A stretch of DNA of 64,000 bases from Owenia fusiformis (Eukaryota; Annelida; Polychaeta; Sabellida; Oweniidae). Shown here piece after piece: positions 1 to 9,371 of this stretch. The position numbers were made by a program, and so were the translations under genes. The stretch spans positions 13,832,348 to 13,896,347 of the forward strand of contig CAIIXF020000006.1 in NCBI GenBank assembly GCA_903813345.2, given 5' to 3'. The first letter of the stretch is position 1. Every line of letters starts with the position of its first letter. The notes beneath the pieces are model-generated. The model saw nothing but the letters and a program-made list of their open reading frames with translations, ran no database searches and was not told the origin of the DNA.

Positions 1-139
1 ATTATTCCTGCATCCATGATTTTTAATGTTTTTCACATAATTCAAAAATATACACATTTCTCTGGAGTTTGTTTTCGAGTCAAAATTTTAAAAATATTTT
101 TTAAGATTTTACAATCAGGATCAAATTATAGGAAGGATA
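1..139. other. AT-rich sequence, nothing recognised
   Basis: Short AT-rich stretch left of the first transposon copy. It has no ORF, splice signal or repeat that I can support. Confidence 0.5.
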
Positions 140-148
140 GAGAATGTA

Positions 149-526
149 TACCCTTTGCATTCGTTTGACTTCACTTCTTAAAAGAGAGCTTCGTCTTCAC
201 TCTTTCAAACTAAAATAAACCTGTGAACTCACCGCGCCAATCAGTATTCGTCGGCCAAATTTGACCGACGTTCTATATATGGTCATTCATTCTGATGTCA
301 TCGCTGAGCCCGGAATTGACCAATGACATGCGCATATTTAATTAGAACGCATTTGGCGTATGTTTCTTCAAGCTTGCTGATTGGTGGAAGAGAGGTCAGC
401 GCGTAGGTCAAAAGTGATTTATTACCCAAACTGTCACCGGTACCCGTCGTGGGGGCGGGGTTACTAAACTGTAACATGGTCTATACTAGGCAGAGTGTAG
501 TTTAACTAGACTCTGCATGCAGGGTA
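149..526 (+). mobile_element. 378-bp non-autonomous TIR transposon (MITE), copy A
   Basis: The element begins TACCCTTTGCATTCG and ends GCATGCAGGGTA, giving short imperfect terminal inverted repeats (TACCCT with GCAT nearby). It is flanked by a 9-bp direct repeat GAGAATGTA at 140-148 and 527-535, which is the target-site duplication. A second copy of identical length lies in reverse orientation at 49522-49899, and about 17 mismatches are counted by eye with no indels (roughly 95% identity). The element is visibly richer in GC and CpG than its surroundings. It has no coding capacity, so it must have been moved in trans. A 9-bp duplication is typical of Mutator-like elements and also seen in some Merlin elements, so the superfamily is unresolved. 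Internal features are a 22-bp palindrome at 249-270 and a near-perfect 27-bp palindrome at 490-516. Confidence 0.88.
231..340. promoter_or_regulatory. Promoter-like core inside transposon copy A
   Basis: Within about 110 bp there are two CCAAT motifs (one in CGCGCCAATCAG, one in GACCAATGAC), a 22-bp palindrome made of CGTCGGCCAAA followed by TTTGACCGACG, a TATATAT run at 274-280, and TGATGTCATC, a one-base variant of a CRE. Copy B has the intact TGACGTCA and a perfect palindrome. The spacing resembles a compact RNA polymerase II promoter, but no transcript evidence is available here and the role is inferred. Confidence 0.35.
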
Positions 527-535
527 GAGAATGTA

Positions 536-1938
536 TTAGATATTCAGGAATATTATCAGATTTATCAACAATTTTCATAATTTGGTTTTGAATCTGAAAA
601 TTCCTGGGAGAATTTGCCATCATTGGGAATTGATAGTTGAAGTTGACAGGCTGATATTTCTATCAGATGCAAGATGTGAAGCTTTCCTTAATGATGTATG
701 TGTACATTAGCTAGTGTACATGTACATGTGTGTACATATAATCTTACTCAAGCAAAAAATTCACTGTCAACACCAGTGTTTGTGGAAGTTGCTCATATTA
801 TGGAATGTATGAATCCATGCCTTGTGCTTAATATCAATCATTATGTCAATATTATGTTTCTGATTTTATACATAGTCCTTGCTTTCTTTGCAAGAGATGA
901 AAATGAACTTTGAGTAATTTATTTCTGGGTAGATAAGTGATCAAATAGGATTTAGGCTCAGACAAAATGGTTTCCAATCTGTTTAAATCATTGGGATACA
1001 AGTTGTTAAAACATTACAATTTTAAAACTGTTTTGCTGAACTCATTTTTTATTGGCTAGCTCATAAGTAGCTAAATAGACAATAAATTGTGATCAAATAA
1101 GAAACTATCATCTCCAAATAACATTATCATGGTTTAGGCAGGTATGGGGTATAGACATCCATAGATTTATCTTCTTTATTAGGTTTGATTAAAATTCATT
1201 GATCTTACATATTACTGATGTGCATCATATATAAACAAATGTAGACGTCTTGATTTATGATCATCGAAGATGAGTCTATTTTTTGTCTATTGGTTTGTGA
1301 GAAGGGGTAGCAGTAGACTGCAAGTACTCGAAAAAATATCATACAGGCAATATGGGAGTAGAGAGAATCATTGATGTTGCTATGTGTTAAGACTATTCTT
1401 ACGTAAATTCCCTCTCTTATTTTTCTCAACCCCCGTGTATATTTAGAGGTAATGTTGTTTGTATAGGGGCTTGATGTAAGACTATAGATCTTGGAAATAG
1501 GAATAAAGACAGGTGAATACTATTGCTATAATATACAATGCATGATTATGTTTTACCTGGTGTTAAGGTATATTAATAGGTGTTAAGTAGTTATGTACAT
1601 AGTAATATTCAAGTGGTCTTGAGAAAACGTTCTTTATTCCCTTATTAACATTACATCTGGCTAGTTGTGTATCAACTCTCCTCCCCATTCACTCTCCAGC
1701 CTTCCACATTTATTTGGGCAAAAATGGGAGGGGGACATATTGGGATTCTGAACAATATATACCAAACCTTCCGATCTAGTATATATGGAGGTACAACACC
1801 TTGTTTGACTTGAGGGAGGGCTTCATCTATACTCAGAGTCTGGAATTGAACTGGTAGTCTCAAGAATCCCAGGGTAGTAAATCTATGGCCCAGCCTTTCT
1901 CTATATCTCTATCTGAATATATAGGTATTTCTATCGGG
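536..1938. other. Upstream intergenic or 5' non-coding sequence
   Basis: AT-rich sequence with no supportable gene. It holds a TGTACA-rich palindromic patch near 715-735. Around 1465-1487 there is one diverged piece of the motif GGGCTTGATGTAAGACTA, which recurs in the tandem duplication just downstream. Short ORFs on both strands here have the F/I/Y/C-rich composition expected by chance in AT-rich DNA. Confidence 0.5.
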
Positions 1939-2144
1939 GAATATACAAGGGCTTGATGCAAGACTAGTATAAATCTATTCAACATATTAACCTCCCAATA
2001 GGCCCTGATTTTATAATTGCAACCTCTGTTTGACTCACTTTGAATATACAAGGGCTTGATGCAAGACTAGTGTAAATCTATTCAACATATTAACCTCCCA
2101 ATAGGCCCTGATTTTATAATTGCAACCTCTGTTTGACTCACTTT
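1939..2144. repeat. 103-bp tandem duplication, two copies
   Basis: Bases 1939-2041 are repeated head-to-tail as 2042-2144. I see one clear difference (AGTAT against AGTGT), so the duplication is recent. No ORF is preserved across it. A diverged fragment of the same unit occurs near 1465, which suggests that the unit or its core motif is dispersed locally. Confidence 0.9.
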
Positions 2145-3308
2145 GGCTTCAGGCGAGAAAGTTTATTTCGATTATGACTCTATTGTATTAGAAATAATGC
2201 TCAATAAATGTGTCTGTTCCAAACAATAATATGCCTTCTAGTTATCATACAATGATAGCTTACCTCTAGGTAGTAATGCTATGTAATGAATAAAATAAAA
2301 AGTTATATACCATTTTAAAGAGCAGAAATAAAATAATGAAACTCTTTTATTTTTTTGTCACGTTGAGGTCTTCACAAGACAGAATAGTTTTTATTTTTCT
2401 GAGATTTTTTTTTTCATTTCAATCAATGAGCAACTTTACACAAGAGATTTCTAGAGATTTACATATTTTAACACCTAGAACTGACCCCAGTTCGCTTCAT
2501 TAGACAACTTTTGTATAAGCATCTAAAAATATGAAATAAGCTTTCATTTTTGGCAAGCTATTTATAATACTTGTAGTGTGACATTGTCTGACATCATGTC
2601 TTCTTTGTGTTAGCACAATGTATCAACAGATTGCCTTATACCATTCAATATTGGCTTTAATGCTTTATTACCTGCCATGAACAATCATTCCTAAAAATGA
2701 AAAAAAACTAAAATGATGTTTTCAGCAAGGTTGATTTTGTTTTATGGAGAATTTATAGGGAACTAATCCGAAAACTGGATATACTTACGGTTATTATCAA
2801 ATGTTATAGAACATGGGGAAATCTCATAATCTTACAATTGTTAAAAATATTGTGTTGATGTAAGAAATGAGTTTATATTTGTAATCCGAAAATCACATTC
2901 AAAATTTTATTTCTGTATAGATGTTTTAGGGAGTGTTGGTATATGTAGGGGAATTTTTGAATATCCATGTATATCCCTGTATAAAAGTGAATGTTATTTT
3001 CATCTATAGAGTTTTGCTTTCATATTTTTTATTTGTTGTAAGTTATAATGACACTGATCAAATATAGCAATAAAATACTAAATACAATTTTATTCATGTT
3101 GCTATATGAGATCTACATGTACTGTAAACAGTCAGTGTTTGAATTTATGTTTACTCTTTTACATTAAGCTTTTATTTGGCCCTCTCTTTTATACAATTTT
3201 TGTATAATTCCTTGCAAAGGGATCATAATGTGTGGTGTAAAAGATGACCTCATAACCTTTGTTTTTTCAATATATCGATCTCATGTTTGTTCCTCTATAT
3301 ATTTTCAG
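2145..3308. other. AT-rich non-coding sequence
   Basis: No gene, repeat or RNA recognised. A plausible splice acceptor (TATATATTTTCAG) ends at 3308. It could start a 5' untranslated exon, or be chance. Confidence 0.45.
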
Positions 3309-3387
3309 AGATTGGTGTAGAAGAAATTAACCTCTAGGAGGGACCACTGAGAACAATCAAAGAACAATTGATGTTTCTAACGATTGA

Positions 3388-3702
3388 ATTCCATTGGATT
3401 TTACCTTACAAAGCTTCAGATACATAAGTGAAACAGAAACGATTGAATTTTTAACACTTCGCTTGAGGAGGGAGGCATTATTTAATCTAAGAAATCTTTC
3501 CATAGATCAGCCTCGCCAGCTGTGGTTGGAAAAATTAACGCGAAAAATTAACGAAGGACTAAAAACGAGTGAGTCAGAGCTATCTAGATTCTTAGATTCA
3601 CGCAAATTAACACTGTGTCATACATTTAAAATACATTTCGTTGATGACAAGGATTTAGAGGCACATCAGGAAATTACAAGTTTGGATATTAGATCATTCT
3701 AA
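3388..3702 (+). other. Protein-like ORF lacking a methionine; possible terminal exon or relic
   Basis: After an in-frame TGA at 3385-3387 the frame stays open for about 104 codons to a TAA at 3700-3702. The translation has no methionine at all, so it cannot be a stand-alone gene. Unlike the chance ORFs elsewhere it is rich in charged residues and poor in Cys and Tyr, with stretches such as TLRLRREALFNLRNL and WLEKLTRKINEGLKTSE that look amphipathic-helical. A possible acceptor, TTACAAAGCTTCAG, ends at 3419, after which the frame stays open to the stop, so this could be the last coding exon of an upstream + strand gene. The alternatives are a decayed coding relic, or chance ORF within the receptor's 5' UTR. 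I do not recognise the family. Confidence 0.3.
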
Positions 3703-4052
3703 TTAGGTGTTTTTCACACCTACATTCTTTAAACTGTATATCCTTCTTTACTAAAGTTTGGAAGTTTGTATATTTGTTATCTCAAGGAATTAATACATTA
3801 CCAATAACTATACAGTGTACAGTTGTATGGATTGATATATCATATATACAGTTGATGTTGTGGACAAGATCGTATAAGGGAGCTGCCATTTAGATGTGAG
3901 AGCACAAATTATTAAATTGGATGTCTGACATGTAATGATTGTGCTGCATGCTATATCATTGGCAGTAAATTATCACTGAAAACAAACTACATGAAAAGTG
4001 AAAGGTGAAGTCTATAGGAGGTATTGGCCTGTGAAATAGCCATATCAGAGAC
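3703..4052 (+). other. Sequence immediately upstream of receptor exon 1
   Basis: Likely 5' UTR and/or proximal upstream sequence of the receptor gene. An in-frame TGA at 4032-4034 precedes the first ATG at 4053, so coding does not extend further upstream in this frame. No convincing TATA box or acceptor with a polypyrimidine tract can be assigned, so the 5' border of the exon is unknown. Confidence 0.4.
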
Positions 4053-4230
4053 ATGACATTTATAGCCACATCAAAAACTTTCTCAATAGATCTGGAGACC
4101 GTTAAGTTCACGGAGAGGAAAAATCGGTCATATTGGAAAACACGCAGGAAACTAGTGGTGACACCTATGATGGGGGCCCTCTTGCTGGCAATCCTGATGA
4201 TCCAGGGTTCAATGGCACTGGAGCTAGGTG
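4053..4230 (+). CDS. Discoidin domain receptor, coding exon 1 (N-terminus and signal peptide)
   Basis: This exon supplies the start codon and a secretory signal. The first ATG (4053, with G at -3) opens a frame of about 59 residues. It has a basic N-region (residues 20-35, many K/R) and a hydrophobic core reading MMGALLLAILMIQGSMA, followed by LEL, where cleavage is likely. Two internal ATGs at 4167 and 4170 begin directly at the hydrophobic core. The second has A at -3 and G at +4, the better context, and would give an 18-20-residue signal peptide closer to the family norm. Two donors three bases apart (after 4227 or after 4230) both leave phase 1 and join to exon 2 with an Asp at the junction. 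Assignment to the same gene as exon 2 rests on phase, signal-peptide character and position, and no other candidate is visible nearby. Confidence 0.6.
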
Positions 4231-7200
4231 GTACGTAGAAATTTTATGTTCTGTGTATATACAGTACTGAGCAAAACCACCCACATACAGACTGACACAT
4301 ACAGACAGACAGACAAGTACATTTTATAGAGTGATATCTCATTTAAAAGACGAATGATTAATGTTAAATATTGATGCCTAGCAGCATGGCATTACCACAC
4401 ATCACACACATAGTACACCTTCATAGCAGAAATGTTAAAAGTCAGTGAAAGTTTATTTTGATTCATATATTTTAGTAACATATAGCTTTAAACCATTCAT
4501 CAACTCCTGTAGAGGCCTGTATATAAAATCTCCTGGTCATCATACTTTGGTTCATGAACTAATTAGAAAATGAAAGGAATTTTTAAGGAATTAAATGAAC
4601 AAACAAAGAATTTTCACTCTAATTTCCATAGAAACCTTGGAAATTTATGTCTCTCGTTCCTGTTCTCTAAGAAACGTCGTTACAGTGGTCTGATGATAGT
4701 GTAAACTTTTTCATAGGAGCTCACATAAAAAGAGTTCCTTGGCGTCTGTTTCATAGCATGCATTCACATAAATACATCAATCTAAAAGAATAGAAGTAAA
4801 AAATACAAACTACAAACATTTACAACTCATACACACAGTTATAAGCACTGGGTAGATTCAAATGTTCTGTTTGTTGATTTCTCATTTTTGTGTCAAATCT
4901 TAACATGTGCACTTGGAGGATGGATATAGAGAATGTGAAATATGGAAACAGGGAATTGATTTGAGATTACTATACTACAAGGTTACAGGGTTTCTGTTAA
5001 GATATCTCATGTTTTGTTTTGCTTTATAATCCCTAACCCACTCACAATCTACCCTCCCTAGAACACAAGATCAGAGATATATGTGAGATGATATCTTGAC
5101 TTTTTGTAGAGGGGCAAAATTGTGAGTAACAATTTGAAAGACAAGATGGTTTCACATAACATGTCAGCAGGGTAATCACCCATGGAGTCATATATGGGTG
5201 AATGTCAAGCATTATGGATATGAATATTGTTCAATATGCTTAGAGCTAACTCCTGGACTTTAATCTTGGGTCATATTTCATAGAAGCAACTGTTCACATG
5301 TTTAATCAGAAACACTCTCTCAGTGTGATCACCTGTAGCCTGACATTCACTGTCATATGACATCGTAATATGACATCATATCTCCATGTGCTACATGGGT
5401 CATCACCATAATTGATAACATACCTTCAGGGAAAACTTGATGTGTCATAGCTGTCCTCTGAAATCCTTAATTTCAATGAGATAATATTGTCTTATCTTAT
5501 GATATAAAAAGTGTCACCCACAGTTAACCTTTGAAATTCTTGTTTTATTTGCCTGAAGTTCAAATAAAAAATGAAATTGAAAAATGACAAGGCATATACA
5601 CCTGCATACTTACAACTCTGCACTTTTGGCTCAGATTTTGCATATAACCATGAGTTGTCATTATCAAGTATTAAGATTATATAATTTTCGCTGTACTAAT
5701 AGTTTTGTGTACAATATCGTTTTATTTTTCTGAAAGTTTGTGGTCAAATAAGCGTGAGTGTTGACAGGGTGGTGAGAAGGACGCCTGTATTTTCAGCCGC
5801 ATATTTCAAACTGTTAGGAATTTTGAGAGCTATTATATTAATAATAGTCATTATCAATTCACTTATCATTTTGAGTATACAGTACTGCATTTTTACATCA
5901 CTTCAGTTGAGTAATGTTGAAAATATGAATCATGTGATATATTGCGAAGTCACAAAGGTAGAAGTAATAAAAAATAATCATTCTTCTGTAGGATCTGATA
6001 TAATTCAAGTAGATCCAAGTTTAAATGTTCTGTTATGACATTGGGCTAGATGACATTCATGACGCCTCTCTAGATTATTTTGTTGATCTGCAACACAAAA
6101 GATCAAAAAACTTCTTTTATCCATATTTCAACCATTAAAATTGTATTTATTTGCATCTGTATCTCTAAGCTATATGGAGTCTTAAAATGTCTAAAATTAT
6201 CATTTTGTTTCCTTTGATGTCTGTTTTGAAAGTATACCCTTACCTCTTATAAGTGATAACCTATTTCATCTTCAGCATATCATTAAACTTGTGTACTCTC
6301 AGTAAATATAAGATACTCTTTAATATACAAATTCTGCATGTTATTGCAGTCTACATTTCAAGCTACCCTTGAAAATAGATCAATGTCCTTCACCTCTTAA
6401 AATAAGAGGTATATCCAGCCTATAACCAATCAGATTATGAAGTACAACCCTACATATGCCTATTCTAGTAGCTATATTTCAGATTTACATTTGAGATCAT
6501 GAAGATTATCAATATCAAAACCGTACAATTGTCTGTTATAGTCAGGGCCTAGTATGACTAACCAGTGGTGTTTCAGGGTGTTTTCAAGTTAATTATGAAA
6601 AGATAGGAGATGTTAGCAAATATTTTTCTAAAGGGCATACCTTGACAGTAATATGTTTTAAATTGAATAAATACATCATTTTGCATAATGATCGCATAAC
6701 AAGATGTAGAGATGTCTCAAATATTTTTTGAATTGCATTAAAGGTGATAGGTTATCATAATATTTATAAATGGATGCTAAGCCTTGTCAATTTTCTATCT
6801 TTTGTGACAATGAAGAAAATTAAAAGAAATAACGTAGATAAAGGATTCAAATGAATTTCCCCCCCCCCATCCGGGCATCCCCCCCATCTCTCCATTTCCT
6901 ATTTTTCCTCTTTTTCTTCCTCAACGTATGTTTTATGTGCTCACATTGTAATAATACTTCAAGATCATAAACAATGTATCATATCTGTTTATGCTTCATT
7001 TATTTCATATTGCCATGTGCTAAAACATTTGTTACACGTAAAACCATATGTACTAATAGCATTTCATTTCATTTGCTCTCGTTTTAGTACTATTCTGACA
7101 GTTTGTAGCTTTTTGATACATATCTTTACAGAAACATGTGCTATTACTATTAATAAGTTTGTAAAAATTTAAATATTGTCACTTATATATCTCCTGGATA

Positions 7201-8480
7201 TTATTTTATGGTTTGGACAAAGAACATATTAATTTATTGGTCATATTTTCACTATTTTCTACAATTTGAATATAATGTTTCTGATCATCTGAACAATGAG
7301 AAGGCAGCCAGTGTTGCCACGGAAATAGAAATACAAAAACTATAACACCAGCATAATACACATGCAAGATAGAGATATTGATATGGGAACCTTTCTAAAA
7401 TATTCATTGGTTAATGACAACACAGAATGAAATTCTGCGCATCCACATCTATAGTTTCATGTTCTTTCAGTTTCCATATTATTCTGAAATAATGCACTTA
7501 ATACAAGTTCTAAATTGACACTAACTCATTCTTCACCAAATTAAATTCAGTTTCCAGAAAAGGGTTCATTGTGACATATTTGATGAATTCTGAAGACTCT
7601 GTAATCAAGAATTACATGAACATCTGGCTAGTTACATTGACTAGAGTCTGTGAAGATAATATAATTAGGTACAACCCCTAATTTTTTCTAACTAATGGGC
7701 CTTGTGGTATTTTCATATTGTATAATGACAGTTTTCTTAATCTTTTATTGAGATATACACTTTAACCCTCAAGCCAAATGTTTTCAATATTTGACATTTT
7801 CGCTCATATGGGTGAGCAGTTGTAATTGAATAATATGCCGACCGTCTTTTTCTATCAGAGAATTCCTTCTAATGTTTCTTCCCTTTTTCAACAGGGCAAG
7901 GGAGTATCCGAGAGACTCGATGGCAGGCTAACTTTGACCCAGAAATTAATTTTCTTTTTGTTTCAAGGGAGTCAACTGGAAACATTTGAAGATGGGCCAT
8001 TTAGATTAATCCTAGCTTTGTCAAATACTGACTGTCTATATTAGACCAATCATCTTCAACATTTATCATTCCTCGAACATTAAAATGGGAATTATGTCTG
8101 ATGAAAGCTTCTTTGCTGTCTAAATATAAAACTGAGGAATTATTCAGATATAAAGCATTGTTCATTTCATTTATAAACTCCCAAGATTGAAATTCAGACA
8201 TTTCGTTTCAGTGTTTTAGAGTAAACATTAGAGAGATTGTTGCGACTGGTTCACAATTATTTGGTTGGGATTATAAGATAGAGCAGATTGTAGGGCTATT
8301 CCAGAGATGTACAAATTAGGCTGATTAAAGAATTAACAAAATTACAGACCTGGATATGTCTAATTAACATCTTGTCCAGCCATGCAAATATGTCACTAAT
8401 GAAACACAGGGTCTCAAAACAGACTGATTGCACATTTCCAAATTATGAACAAGAAATTGCAAATCCGCACTCTGAAATCA
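4231..8480. other. Intron 1 block: AT-rich, simple repeats only
   Basis: No gene seen. It holds an (ACAG)n microsatellite at 4301-4315, a perfect inverted repeat ACCTCTTA/TAAGAGGT at about 6393-6411 and poly-C runs at 6859-6868 and 6879-6885. An ORF at 5754-6038 starts at GTG and has the hydrophobic I/L/Y bias of chance AT-rich reading frames. Confidence 0.5.
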
Positions 8481-8641
8481 CGGTAACCGTACTGTATATT
8501 AAGAGTATGGTACGATACAGTACGGTTTGAGTATGGCATCGTACAGTTTTCAGTCTGTAGGGTACTGTTTTTTTTAGTATACTGTATCATATTTTATGGT
8601 ACCGTATGGTACTGTAGCCAAATAGTACTGTATGGTACTGT
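8481..8641. repeat. Degenerate GTAC-rich repeat cluster
   Basis: About 160 bp built of variants of GGTACTGTATGGTAC and its reverse complement (for example CCGTACTGTA, GGTACGATACAG, GGTACCGTATGGTACTG). The repeats occur in both orientations, so the strand can fold on itself. No coding frame. Confidence 0.7.
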
Positions 8642-8778
8642 TAAGAGATTGGTTGTGTATTCTTGAGCATAAACAGATTTTGTTGGGTATTCTATTTTGT
8701 GATTCTCTGAGCAACTATTATGACATTATATAATGTGTATAACACTTGGTAATGTTTCTGTAAAATGTTATTGCAGAT

Positions 8779-8808
8779 ATAAAACCAGAATAAAACCAGA
8801 ATAAAACC
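8779..8808. repeat. 11-bp tandem repeat, 2.7 copies
   Basis: ATAAAACCAGA occurs twice exactly and then truncated as ATAAAACC. The repeat creates two AATAAA hexamers on the + strand, but there is no associated gene end, so a polyadenylation role is unlikely. Confidence 0.8.
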
Positions 8809-9184
8809 TTCTGTATACCATTTGTTGAGTAGAGATTCATTCCCTAAGGAATAAAAGCCCATCGAAAGGCTATTAGATACTATATGCTACTGTATGTGCC
8901 TCAATAAGCTACCCCTCTAATTGCACTTTATGATACCATGTTATTTTAGCCTCAATATTATCATCATCAAAAGGATGATTATCATCCTGATGCAGCTTCT
9001 TAATTTCATTAATTAAGGTTCCAATATGAGGATTCTAGTAATCCCCTTGTGTCATATCAGCTTTAGAGACCTAATAGTTGACCAGTTTGTTGAATTTGAA
9101 TTGCAAAATAAACAATTAACTCCCCTGCTCTTTCTCACTCTTTGACTCATCCTTGCTGGGGTTGTCATTTGAGGTTTTTTACTT

Positions 9185-9371
9185 CAGCGAAACCTGTCCA
9201 ATCTGAACTCCTTTGGGACGTGTCAAAAGTGTTCGGATTTGGAGGTGTTCATATTTCAAGGTTTTATTAATGTGTAAGTCAATGGAACAAAACAAATATG
9301 GGACCAATAAAGAGTATCCATATTGAGAGGTGTTCTGATTAGAGAGGTGTTCAGATATACAGGTTTCACTG
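9185..9371. mobile_element. Short pogo/mariner-like MITE, copy 1
   Basis: The ends match each other in inverted orientation: CAGCGAAACCTGT..ATCTGAAC on the left, and the reverse complement of the right end reads CAGTGAAACCTGTATATCTG. The right end is followed by TA, while the left flank appears mutated. The terminal CAGTGAAACCTGT motif with a TA target is typical of Tc1/mariner-pogo derived miniature elements. It is 187 bp long with no coding capacity. A diverged relative lies at 33595-33727. Confidence 0.65.

Noticed and set aside
5754-6038. 94-codon ORF as a membrane protein gene
   Set aside because: GTG start, hydrophobic I/L/Y bias typical of AT-rich chance frames, and no recognisable domain or splice context.
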